NCBI GenBank assembly: GCA_016713105.1
Contig: JADJPS010000017.1
Span: forward strand, 434,001-498,000
DNA length: 64,000 nt
Direction of reading: 5' to 3'
Source: Devosia sp.
GTDB taxonomy: Bacteria > Pseudomonadota > Alphaproteobacteria > Rhizobiales > Devosiaceae
The notes below the pieces were generated by a model. That model saw only the letters and a program-made list of their open reading frames with translations. It was not told the origin of the DNA and ran no database searches. The position numbers and the translations under genes are program-made. Shown piece by piece: positions 43,699-51,671 of the stretch (its first letter is position 1; every line of letters starts with the position of its first letter).

Positions 43699-44505
43699 AT
43701 GGCGAACGGGCTGATGGCCGGCAAGAAGGGCCTGATCATGGGCGTGGCGAACAACCGCTCGATCGCCTGGGGCATTGCCAAGGCGCTGGCCGATCAGGGC
43801 GCCGAGATCGCCTTTTCCTACCAGGGCGAGGCGCTGAAGAAGCGCGTCGAGCCGCTCGCCGCCGAAATCGGCGTCACCACGCTGGTCGAGTGCGACGTCG
43901 GGAGCGACGCCGCCATGGACGAGACCTTCCGGGTCCTGCGGGACAAGTGGGGGACGATGGATTTCCTCGTCCACGCCATCGGCTTTTCCGACAAGAACGA
44001 GCTCGAGGGCCGCTACATCGATACCAGCGCCGGCAATTTCGCGCTGACCATGAACATCTCGGTCTATTCCTTCACCGCCGTCGCCAAGCGCGCCGAGGCG
44101 ATGCTGAATCCGGGCGGCTCGCTGCTCACCCTCACCTACTACGGCGCCGAGAAATACGTGCCGAACTACAACGTCATGGGTGTCGCCAAGGCCGCGCTCG
44201 AGGCCTCGGTGCGCTACCTCGCCGCCGACATGGGCCCCAACAACATCCGCGTCAACGCCATCTCCGCCGGCGCCATCAAGACCCTCGCCGCCTCCGGCAT
44301 TTCCGGCCTTCGCACCATGCTGCACTTCCAGGAGAAGGCGGCGCCGCTCAAGCGCAACGTGACGCAGGAAGAGGTCGGCACGGCGGCGCTGTATCTGCTC
44401 AGCGACCTGAGTTCCGGCGTCACCGGCCAGATCCAGTATGTCGACTGCGGCTTCAACATCATCGGCATGTATATCGACGACGAGGCCGAGGCGCCGGGCG
44501 CCTGA
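43699..44505 (+). CDS. fabI: enoyl-[acyl-carrier-protein] reductase (NADH)
   Basis: Last reduction step of each round of fatty acid elongation. The 268-residue SDR has the FabI N-terminus GLIMGVANNRSIAWGIA with the NAD-binding Ser-Ile-Ala-Trp-Gly. The tyrosine pair of the catalytic triad lies in TLTYYGAEKYVPNYNVMGVAKAALEASVRYLA (Y-x6-Y-x6-K), and the C-terminus reads GQIQYVDCGFNIIG. ATG 43699 follows GAAGGGAAGCG. Target of triclosan in other bacteria. Followed by a histidine phosphatase and aroC on the same strand, a frequent rhizobial order. Confidence 0.96.
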   Translation: MANGLMAGKKGLIMGVANNRSIAWGIAKALADQGAEIAFSYQGEALKKRVEPLAAEIGVTTLVECDVGSDAAMDETFRVLRDKWGTMDFLVHAIGFSDKNELEGRYIDTSAGNFALTMNISVYSFTAVAKRAEAMLNPGGSLLTLTYYGAEKYVPNYNVMGVAKAALEASVRYLAADMGPNNIRVNAISAGAIKTLAASGISGLRTMLHFQEKAAPLKRNVTQEEVGTAALYLLSDLSSGVTGQIQYVDCGFNIIGMYIDDEAEAPGA

Positions 44506-44583
44506 GCCCGGCCCCCTGCCTGAGCCCCGTCGCCCGGACCGGGAGAGCCGGGTGCAGGGCCGTTCCAACGCGCGGGATCCACG

Positions 44584-45210
44584 ATGACCGTCACCTGGCC
44601 AGAGCTCTATTTCGTCCGCCATGGCGAGACCAACTGGAATGCCGAGGGGCGCTACCAGGGCAGCCAGGACATTCCGCTCAATGATGTCGGCCGCGCCCAG
44701 GCCGACCTCAACGGCCGCCTGCTCGCCCGGCTGCTGCAGCGCGCCGGGCGCGCCCCAACCGCGTTCACCTGGCATGTCTCTCCGCTCGGCCGCACCCTCG
44801 AGAACAGGGCCCGCATCCGCGCCGCCTTTGCCGACCCGCTGCCCGAGCCGGTGCCCGACAGACGTCTGATCGAGGTCTCCTTCGGCATCTATGAGGGGCG
44901 CCTCCACACCGAACTTGCTGCCGGCGAGATGGCCATGGCCGGCGAGCGCGACGCCGATTTCTGGTATTTTCGTCCCCCCTCGGGCGAGAGCTACGAGGAC
45001 GTGGCGCAGCGCGTGATGAGCTTCGGCGCCGAACTGTGCGGCCCCGCGATCATCGTCGCGCATGGCGGCATCCTGCGTATCCTCAGGCGCCTGATCGAGG
45101 ACTTCCCCGCCGAACGGGCGGTCAACTGGTTCCCGCCGCAGGACTGCGTCGTGCACTTCATCGACGGCAAGTCGGTGCTCTATCCGGCCGGGCAGAGCTG
45201 GGACGATTGA
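44584..45210 (+). CDS. histidine phosphatase family protein (phosphoglycerate mutase-like)
   Basis: A 208-residue phosphatase. The catalytic RHG motif is at LYFVRHGETNWNAEGRYQG, with the second His in AIIVAHGGILRIL. The general acid/base Glu region SFGIYEGRLHTEL is present. Could be a phosphoglycerate mutase-like or another broad phosphatase; not decided. Between fabI (78 bases) and aroC (222 bases). Confidence 0.93.
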   Translation: MTVTWPELYFVRHGETNWNAEGRYQGSQDIPLNDVGRAQADLNGRLLARLLQRAGRAPTAFTWHVSPLGRTLENRARIRAAFADPLPEPVPDRRLIEVSFGIYEGRLHTELAAGEMAMAGERDADFWYFRPPSGESYEDVAQRVMSFGAELCGPAIIVAHGGILRILRRLIEDFPAERAVNWFPPQDCVVHFIDGKSVLYPAGQSWDD

Positions 45211-45432
45211 ACTTCCGCCCGGCATGTGTCCAGGACCATGCCAAATTGGAGGCGGGATGTCCGAGGGGCCTGGCTGGCCCTGACCGCGTCTGCGTCAGCG
45301 CCATTGCGGTCGCCGCGGTGGGTCGGCGCAAAGTAGTCTGCGCTACGCTCGAACGCATGTTTGGCGATCGCTACTTCGATTGACCCCACCGCGCGCCACC
45401 CCTAGAACGCCCCCAACCCCGGGGATATCCCA

Positions 45433-46542
45433 ATGAGCTTCAACACCTTCGGCCAACTGTTCCGTTTCACCACCTGGGGCGAAAGCCATGGGCCGGCGCT
45501 CGGCGTCGTGGTCGATGGCTGCCCGCCGGGCATTCCGATCAGTGCCGAGGCCATCCAGCGCGACCTCGACCGGCGCAAGCCGGGCCAGTCGCGCTTCACC
45601 ACGCAGCGGCGCGAGGACGACCAGGTCCGCATCCTGTCGGGCACCTTCGAGGATGAGCGCGACGGGCTGCTCAAGACCACCGGCACGCCGATCGCGCTCG
45701 AGATCGCGAACACCGACCAGCGCTCCAAGGACTATTCCGAGATCAAGGACAAGTACCGGCCGGGCCACGCCGATTTCACCTACCACCAGAAATACGGCAT
45801 CCGCGACTACAAGGGTTCCGGCCGCGCCTCGGCGCGCGAGACGGCGGCCCGGGTCGCCGCCGGCGCCGTCGCGCGCCTCGTGATCCCGAACGTCACCATT
45901 CGGGCCAGCCTCGTCCAGGTCGGCCCGCACCGGATCAACTACGCCAATTTCGACTGGAACCAGGTCGACCAGAACCCGTTCTTCTGCGCCGATCCGGTCG
46001 CCGCGCAGGGCTGGGAGCACTATCTCGACACCATCCGCAAGGACGGCAATTCGGTGGGCGCGGTGATCGAGGTGGTGGCCGAGGGCGTGCCGCCCGGCTG
46101 GGGCGCGCCGATCTACGGCAAGCTCAGCGCCGATCTCGCATCGGCGATGATGTCGATCAACGCCGTCAAGGGCGTCGAGATCGGCGAGGGCATGGCCGCC
46201 GCCGCTCTCACCGGTACCGAGAACGCCGACGAGATGCGGGCCGGGAACGCCGGACCGGCCTTCAAGTCCAACCATGCCGGCGGCATCCTGGGCGGCATCT
46301 CCAACGGCGACCCGATCGTCGTCCGCTTCGCGGTCAAGCCGACCTCCTCGATCATCACGCCGCGCCAGACGGTGACCACGCGGAACCAGGATACCGAGGT
46401 GATCACCAAGGGCCGGCACGACCCCTGCGTCGGCATCCGCGCCGTGCCGATCGGCGAAGCCATGATGGCCTGCGTGCTCGCCGACCACTACCTTCGCCAC
46501 CGCGGCCAGACCGGGCGAGAGGGCGGCTACGGCTTCGGCTAG
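45433..46542 (+). CDS. aroC: chorismate synthase
   Basis: Final step of the shikimate pathway, making chorismate from 5-enolpyruvylshikimate 3-phosphate with reduced FMN. The 369-residue protein has the family signatures GESHGPALGVVVDGCPPGI, RRKPGQS with RQRREDDQV-like TTQRREDDQVRIL, RPGHADFTYHQKYGIRDYKGSGRASARET, and RHDPCVGIRAVPIGEAMMA. Full length. The 222-base gap upstream holds a tiny open reading frame but no obvious promoter. Not in an operon with other aro genes here. Confidence 0.97.
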   Translation: MSFNTFGQLFRFTTWGESHGPALGVVVDGCPPGIPISAEAIQRDLDRRKPGQSRFTTQRREDDQVRILSGTFEDERDGLLKTTGTPIALEIANTDQRSKDYSEIKDKYRPGHADFTYHQKYGIRDYKGSGRASARETAARVAAGAVARLVIPNVTIRASLVQVGPHRINYANFDWNQVDQNPFFCADPVAAQGWEHYLDTIRKDGNSVGAVIEVVAEGVPPGWGAPIYGKLSADLASAMMSINAVKGVEIGEGMAAAALTGTENADEMRAGNAGPAFKSNHAGGILGGISNGDPIVVRFAVKPTSSIITPRQTVTTRNQDTEVITKGRHDPCVGIRAVPIGEAMMACVLADHYLRHRGQTGREGGYGFG

Positions 46543-46612
46543 CTGGCAGAACGCTGCCCCTGGGTGCCTGCGAGGCGGACGCCCCCGGCGGCCGGTCGGT
46601 CGAAGCGGGCCT

Positions 46613-47080
46613 TCAGGTCCGATCGCCCAGGATTGCCGCGATCAGCGCGACCTGGCCCGCACCGGCAGCGGCGAACCGGGCAATGTGCCAGCCCCACCAG
46701 CTATCGCGCAGCGTGGCCCAGTTCTCGGCCGGCGCCGAAGCGCTCCAGCCCATCACCACGTCGTTGATCGGCTGGTTGGCGAAGCGGGTAATGGCACCTG
46801 CTGCCACCATGAGCAGCCCGGCCACAATGTATGACCAGAGCGTTGCCGGCCGGCGCCGCGCCAGGAAGGCCAGGATCGCGATGCCGGCGATCACTGCCAG
46901 GCCCAGCAGCGGCAGCAGCAGGTTGAGCCCCCGCACCGCCCCCTGGTGCACTTCGACGAAGGTCGCCGAGGAGTAGACGGTCGGATCGTAGCCCCGCCAT
47001 ACCGCGAACATGCTGCCGACGACCAGCGACGCCGCAAGCAGGACAAGTCCCTGCACTCCATTGGTCGGAGTGATCTTCAT
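46613..47080 (-). CDS. DUF1772 family membrane protein
   Basis: A 155-residue protein with four membrane helices: LVLLAASLVVGSMFAVW, LLLPLLGLAVIAGIAILAFLA, LWSYIVAGLLMVAAGAI and the C-terminal FAAAGAGQVALIAAIL. The polar stretch PINDVVMGWSASAPAENWATLRDSWWGWH agrees with DUF1772 (anthrone-oxygenase-like). Function unknown. It diverges from a TetR regulator, and a palindromic operator in between suggests that the regulator represses this gene. Confidence 0.82.
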   Translation of the reverse strand: MKITPTNGVQGLVLLAASLVVGSMFAVWRGYDPTVYSSATFVEVHQGAVRGLNLLLPLLGLAVIAGIAILAFLARRRPATLWSYIVAGLLMVAAGAITRFANQPINDVVMGWSASAPAENWATLRDSWWGWHIARFAAAGAGQVALIAAILGDRT

Positions 47081-47140
47081 GGCGGACTCTCCCTCTCGTT
47101 GTCCTGCTTCAGTACCCGATGCGTCAATGCTAGGATGCAG

Positions 47141-47171
47141 ATGTATTCAATACAGTGAGTATGTATTCAAT
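47141..47171. promoter_or_regulatory. probable TetR-family operator (tandem palindromes)
   Basis: Two copies of ATGTATTCAAT start at 47141 and 47161, exactly 20 bases apart. The first is part of a perfect palindrome TGTATT-C-AATACA (47142-47154); the second is imperfect (AATTGT). A/T-rich sequence in a GC-rich genome, in the 90-base gap between the DUF1772 gene and the divergent TetR gene. Confidence 0.75.
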
Positions 47172-47818
47172 TGTGCGCCTCTGTCAACGTCAAGCGACGC
47201 TACCGCTCCAGCCGGCGGGAAGCGCAGGCCGCCGAGACCCGCCAGGCCGTGCTCGCGGCCGCGCGTACCGTCTTCATCTCGTCGGGTTGGCAGAAGGCAA
47301 CCATCGCTGCCATCGCCAGGCTGGCCGGGGTTTCCACAGAGACCATCTACGCCACTTTCGGCAGCAAACGCGCGGTGCTCGAGGCGCTCGTGACCCAGGC
47401 TGTCCGTGGCGCCGCACCCGACGTGCCGCTCGCCGAGCAGGCCGGGCCGAGGGCCGTTCGGGAGGCACCTGACCAGCGCCAGCAACTGCAGCTTTTCGTC
47501 GAGGACATCACCCGCGTCCTTGCACGCGCAGCCCCGGTCATGGCCGTGGTCCGCGCTGCCGCCGAGGCGGAGCCGGAACTTGCGTCCCTCTATGCGACCC
47601 TTCATCGTGGCCGCGCCCGCAATCTCGAGATGGTCATCGATGCCATGCTCCGGCACGGCCCGCTTCGTCGGGGCCTCGATCCGCGGCATGCGCTCGCGAC
47701 ACTGGCGCGGGTCACCAGTCCGGAGCTCTTCCTTCTCGCCACCGGGGTCGAGGGGAGCAGTCCTGCGGACTATCAGGACTGGCTCCTGGCGACACTGACC
47801 ATGCTCCTGATCGAGTAG
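47171..47818 (+). CDS. TetR/AcrR-family transcriptional regulator
   Basis: A 215-residue regulator. The N-terminal HTH has AARTVFISSGWQKATIAAIARLAGVSTETIYATFGSKRAVLEAL, strongly TetR-like; the C-terminal ligand-binding domain carries EAEPELASLYATLHRGRARNLEMVIDAML. The start is a TTG at 47171, which coincides with the edge of the operator. No ATG is available in frame, so the real start could be slightly off. Probably represses the divergent DUF1772 gene and itself, in response to an unknown hydrophobic ligand. Confidence 0.87.
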   Translation: MCASVNVKRRYRSSRREAQAAETRQAVLAAARTVFISSGWQKATIAAIARLAGVSTETIYATFGSKRAVLEALVTQAVRGAAPDVPLAEQAGPRAVREAPDQRQQLQLFVEDITRVLARAAPVMAVVRAAAEAEPELASLYATLHRGRARNLEMVIDAMLRHGPLRRGLDPRHALATLARVTSPELFLLATGVEGSSPADYQDWLLATLTMLLIE

Positions 47819-48058
47819 CTGGCATCCGATCGATCGCGTGCCGCCGATCAGGCAGGCGCCCCACGAGAGCAGCGAGGAGCGACCACGAAGCCGGGTGCGG
47901 CAAGGCACACGCCTGGCGCCTGTGCGGCATGGCTAGCGAATCGTCTGCGAGCGGATGCGCGCTTGCGCGGATTGACGGCGCCGCCGCGCTGCGCCATGTC
48001 GGCAGCATTGCAGTCCCCATGGCGCGCGCCTACGCCGTCCTGTCGAAGGGGGGTATTG

Positions 48059-48664
48059 ATGCTGTCGAATTGCCGCGCCTATCTCGTTGCGCCATCGGTC
48101 GCCCAGTGCCGCACGCTCGCCAGCCTGGCCGCCCGCAGCGGCTTCCGCATCGTCCACAGTGCCTTCGAGGCGGATACGCTCGAGGATCCTGCCCTGCCGG
48201 TGACCTGTTTCTTTCTGCACTACCACCTGAGCGATGCGGCCATGCAGCAGGTCATCGCGCAGGTCCGCGCCCTTCCCGATCCCTGCCAGCGTCTGTCGCC
48301 CGTCATCCTGATCATCGACGACTGCACGGTGGAAGTGCTGCTCAAGTACATCGACTTCGGCTTCGACGACGTCATCAGTCTGCCCGAAAAGCGCGAGGTG
48401 CTCGAGGCGCGCCTTGCCGCCCAGCTCAATTCCGAGCAGATCTACTACCAGACCTCGGACTATCTGGGACCCGGCCGGCGCCGCATGGAACTGCCTCACC
48501 ACGCCGACATGCGCCGCGCCGATCTCAGTCCGCACATGCGCATGGTCATCCGGCGCGATCCGCTACGCGGCACCTCGGTGCTGCAGCGCCAGCTGGTCGG
48601 GCAGGCCCTGAAGCGCAAGCAGGAGCACCTGTCCGGCCAGTTCGGCCCGCGCTTCGCCGTGTAG
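48059..48664 (+). CDS. receiver-like protein lacking the phosphoacceptor Asp
   Basis: A 201-residue protein. Residues 1-125 follow the response-regulator receiver pattern: strand YLVAPSV, the third strand CFFLHYHLSD, then VILIIDDCTVEV and FGFDDVISLPEKREVLEARL. The Asp of strand 3 that accepts phosphate is replaced by His54 (normal pattern LDYHL), and the acidic pair after strand 1 is missing, so it is a degenerate receiver. The C-terminal region has SDYLGPGRRRMELPHHADMRR, a GPxRRR patch seen in other alphaproteobacterial receiver proteins. ATG 48059 behind AAGGGGGG. Role unknown. Confidence 0.7.
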   Translation: MLSNCRAYLVAPSVAQCRTLASLAARSGFRIVHSAFEADTLEDPALPVTCFFLHYHLSDAAMQQVIAQVRALPDPCQRLSPVILIIDDCTVEVLLKYIDFGFDDVISLPEKREVLEARLAAQLNSEQIYYQTSDYLGPGRRRMELPHHADMRRADLSPHMRMVIRRDPLRGTSVLQRQLVGQALKRKQEHLSGQFGPRFAV

Positions 48665-48694
48665 GCCGGCCGGCTGCGGCGCCGCGCACAACCG

Positions 48695-49453
48695 TCAGCC
48701 CGGTCGGCTGTCGCGCAGGATCCGCCGGAACGCCGCAACGATCTCGCGGTTGCCGTCACCGCCGGCAATCGGCGAGTCGCGCGTCGTCACCGTGACCCAG
48801 CCGGCCGCCTCGAAGTGGCCGGCCACCGCCGCGACCGCGCGGGCGATTGCCGCCGCGTCGGTAACCACGCCACCCTTGCCGACATGCGCCCGCCCGACCT
48901 CGAACTGCGGCTTGATCAGGATCACCGCCTCGGCGGCCGGGGCGCAGAGGCGAAGCGGGGCGTCCAGTACCTTGAGCACCGAGACAAAGCTCAGATCCGA
49001 AACCAGCAGGTCGATCGGGTCGGGAATCAACTCCGCGTCGAGGTCGCGCCCGTTGACGCCCTCGAGATTGACCACGCGCGGATCGGCCCTGAGCGTGGCA
49101 TGCAGCTGATCGTGCCCGACATCGACCGCATGCACTCTCGACGCGCCCCGCTCCAGCAGCACCTGGGTGAAGCCGCCGGTCGAGGCGCCGAGGTCGAGCG
49201 CCACCTTGCCGAACGGCTCGAAGCCGGCCGCATCGAGTCCGGCGATCAGCTTCAGGGCTGCACGTGACACATAGCGCGCCGCCGGGTCGTCGAGCACGAC
49301 CACATCGTCCGGCGCGACCGGCTGGTGCGGCCGCGTGGCCACCACGCCGTTCACCGTCACGGTGCCGCGCTTCACCGCATCGCGGGCCCGGGCCCGGCTC
49401 GGCAGCAGCCCCCGCTGCTCGATCGCCTGGTCGAGGCGGATGCGCTCGACCAC
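48695..49453 (-). CDS. tlyA: TlyA-family rRNA 2'-O-methyltransferase / hemolysin-like RNA-binding protein
   Basis: A 252-residue protein that methylates ribose 2'-OH groups in rRNA. The N-terminal S4 RNA-binding domain is RLDQAIEQRGLLPSRARARDAVKRGTVTVNG. The FtsJ-like Rossmann fold has ALDLGASTGGFTQVLLERGA, DVGHDQLHATLR, and the Lys of LIKPQFEVGR. The start is GTG 49453, immediately after the xseB stop codon (TAA-GTG). Order HDAC-xseB-tlyA; in many relatives dxs also lies between xseB and tlyA but is absent here. Confidence 0.93.
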   Translation of the reverse strand: MVERIRLDQAIEQRGLLPSRARARDAVKRGTVTVNGVVATRPHQPVAPDDVVVLDDPAARYVSRAALKLIAGLDAAGFEPFGKVALDLGASTGGFTQVLLERGASRVHAVDVGHDQLHATLRADPRVVNLEGVNGRDLDAELIPDPIDLLVSDLSFVSVLKVLDAPLRLCAPAAEAVILIKPQFEVGRAHVGKGGVVTDAAAIARAVAAVAGHFEAAGWVTVTTRDSPIAGGDGNREIVAAFRRILRDSRPG

Positions 49454-49702
49454 TTACTGCGGATCGAGCGGCTCGGTACCGACCGCCTGGCCGCCGCGCA
49501 GCGTGATCTTCTCGATCTTCATCTCGGCTTCCTTGAGCAGCGCTTCGCAGTGCGCCTTAAGGGCATCGCCGCGCTCGTAGATGGCGATCGATTCGGCCAG
49601 CGGCGCCTGGCCGCTCTCGAGTTTCTGGACGATTGTCTCCAGTTCCTTGAGCGCCGCCTCGAAGCTCATCGCCCTGATGTCGTCGACGCTGGAATCGGCC
49701 AT
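49454..49702 (-). CDS. xseB: exodeoxyribonuclease VII small subunit
   Basis: An 82-residue subunit of the single-strand exonuclease ExoVII. The signature MSFEAALKELETIVQKLESGQAPLAESIAIYERG is complete. The protein ends next to the tlyA start. It sits downstream of an HDAC-type hydrolase gene after a 30-base gap, so the three form one transcript. Confidence 0.95.
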   Translation of the reverse strand: MADSSVDDIRAMSFEAALKELETIVQKLESGQAPLAESIAIYERGDALKAHCEALLKEAEMKIEKITLRGGQAVGTEPLDPQ

Positions 49703-49732
49703 TCTGGATGCTCCTCGGCAGAGAGCCTGTAG

Positions 49733-50662
49733 CTAGCCCGCGGCCATCAACATTTCAACATGCGCGGCCGCGCCGGTGGCAAGTCCCTGCCGATCATAGC
49801 CCCCCTCCAGCATCGACACCACCCGGCCGTCGCAGCAGCGCGCCGCCACCTCGGCCAGCCTGGCAGTCAGCCAGCCGAAATCCTCCGGCCGCCAGTTGAG
49901 GCCGGCGAGCGGGTCGCGATAGTCGGCGTCGAAACCGGCCGAGATCAGCAGGAAGTCCGGCCGGAACGCCTCGAGTTGCGGCAGGATCGCGCCCTCGTAG
50001 GCCTCCCTCATCGCCTCGCCGCCGCTGCCGGCGCCGAGCCCGACATTGCAGACATTGCCCACGCCGGTGAAGTTGGGCGAACCGGTGCCGGGGTAGAGCG
50101 GCATCTGGTGGCTCGATCCGTAGAACACCGTCCGGTCAGCCTTGAAGATGTCCTCCGTGCCGTTGCCGTGATGCACGTCGAAGTCGATGATCGCCACCCG
50201 CTCGGCCCCGAGCTTCTTCTGGGCCACGCGGGCGAGGACAGCGACGGTGTTGATGAGGCAGAATCCCATCGGCCGGGCGATCTCGGCGTGGTGCCCGGGC
50301 GGGCGTACGGCGCAGAAGGCGTTCCGGACTTCGCCCAGCGCCACCGCGTCGAGTGCCAGCAGCCCCGCTCCCAGCGCCGTTGCGGCCGCCTCCAGCGAAT
50401 GGGCGGAGATGAAGGTGTCCTCGTCGATACGCCCGATCCCTTCGGCCGGCCGGGCCCGGCTGAGGCCGGACAGATACGCCTCGTCGTGCACCAGCCGAGC
50501 CAGGTTCAGATCGGCTTCCGGCGCGTCGCGCCGCACCAGCCGGTCGAAGCGCGGCGCGTTGAGAGCCTCCTCGACCGCACGGATGCGGTCGGCCCGCTCC
50601 GGATGCCCGGTCGGCGTGCGGTGGCTGTCGAAATTGCGTTGCGAAACAAGGAGCGTGGCCAT
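49733..50662 (-). CDS. histone deacetylase-like (acetoin utilisation/acetylpolyamine amidohydrolase type) hydrolase
   Basis: A 309-residue zinc hydrolase of the class II-like HDAC superfamily. Signatures: RPPGHHAEIARPMGFCLINTVAVLARVA (active-site His pair) and IIDFDVHHGNGTEDIF (zinc ligands), plus FLLISAGFDADYRDPL, and YDRQGLATGAAAHVEML. Substrate (acetyl-polyamine or acetyl-lysine) is open. Divergent from sua5. Confidence 0.92.
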   Translation of the reverse strand: MATLLVSQRNFDSHRTPTGHPERADRIRAVEEALNAPRFDRLVRRDAPEADLNLARLVHDEAYLSGLSRARPAEGIGRIDEDTFISAHSLEAAATALGAGLLALDAVALGEVRNAFCAVRPPGHHAEIARPMGFCLINTVAVLARVAQKKLGAERVAIIDFDVHHGNGTEDIFKADRTVFYGSSHQMPLYPGTGSPNFTGVGNVCNVGLGAGSGGEAMREAYEGAILPQLEAFRPDFLLISAGFDADYRDPLAGLNWRPEDFGWLTARLAEVAARCCDGRVVSMLEGGYDRQGLATGAAAHVEMLMAAG

Positions 50663-50724
50663 CTGGGTCGCCGTTCATCTGCCCCAAGCTTGACGGTGAG
50701 GGGCGCAGCTTGTCAAACGGGAGC

Positions 50725-51671
50725 ATGTCGGACCCCGTCCATCTGAGTTCAGAAATCGAGCAACTGGGCGCGCGTCTGCGCGCCGGCGGCCTTGTCGCCT
50801 TTCCGACCGAGACGGTCTATGGGCTGGGGGCCGATGCCACCAGTTCCGACGCGGTACTCGGGATCTACGAGACCAAGGGCCGGCCGCGCTTCAATCCGCT
50901 CATCGTCCACGTCGCCGATCTCGCCATGGCCGAGCAGCTGGTGGAGTTCACCCCGCTCGCCCGCCGCCTCGCCGTCTTCTGGCCGGGACCCCTGACCCTT
51001 GTTCTCAAACGCAAATCGGACGCGGGTCTGAGCGACATCGTGACCGCCGGACTCGATACCGTCGGCATCCGCATCCCCGATCACCCGCTGGCGCTTGCCC
51101 TCATCCGGGCCGCCGGCGTCCCCCTCGCCGCCCCCTCGGCCAATCGTTCCGGACGCCTGTCGCCCACCACTGCGGCGCAGGTTGTGAAGTCGTTTCAAGG
51201 ACTTGTCCCAGTCCTCGACGGCGGTCCCTGCGCCGCGGGAGTCGAGTCGACCATTGTCGCGGTCAGTGGCGACACCGTGACGCAGCTGCGGGCCGGTGCC
51301 CTGCCGCGTCAGGCGATCGCCGCCCGCATCGGACAACCCGTCGAGGCCGCGCGCGAGGACAGCCCGATCACGGCACCCGGCATGCTCGTCAGCCACTATG
51401 CGCCGGAGGCGCGGCTGCGCATCAATGCCGAGCGGCCGGAGCCGGGCGAGGCCTATCTCGGCTTCGGCGCGCGCGACGGGGTGCTCAACCTGTCTCCATC
51501 GGGCAACCTCCACGAAGCCGCCCGGAACCTGTTTTCAATGCTGCATCAACTGGATAGCAGTGCCGCGCGGATCGCGGTTGCGCCCATCCCCGCCACGGCC
51601 GCGGCGAGGCGATCAACGACCGGCTGCAGCGCGCGGCCGCGCCGCGCGATCAGGTGTCCCGCACCTTGTAG
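50725..51671 (+). pseudogene. sua5: threonylcarbamoyl-AMP synthase (Sua5/YrdC family), frameshifted at the C-terminus
   Basis: Makes threonylcarbamoyl-adenylate for the t6A modification of tRNA. About 315 residues if repaired. The YrdC part has GGLVAFPTETVYGLGADA, KGRPRFNPLIVHV, FWPGPLTLVLKR and APSANRSGRLSPTTAAQV. The C-terminal Sua5 domain begins after ITAPGMLVSHYAPEARL. The frame breaks near 51595-51600: one more G gives GRGEAINDRLQRAAAPRD and ends at TAG 51669-51671, overlapping the end of the convergent DnaJ-type gene by 22 bases. Without repair the protein runs on to a spurious tail ending at 51813. Confidence 0.88.

Noticed and set aside
42994..45225. Long minus-strand frame across fabI, the phosphatase and the FAD oxidase start
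   Set aside because: fabI and the phosphatase on plus are clear; the antisense reading has no domain.
45244..45383. Possible small protein ending VVCATLERMFGDRYFD before aroC
   Set aside because: No start codon with a good ribosome-binding site in frame, and no recognised similarity.
47819..48058. Regulatory structure in the gap before the receiver-like gene
   Set aside because: Only weak GC-rich hairpins are visible; nothing stands out from the background.
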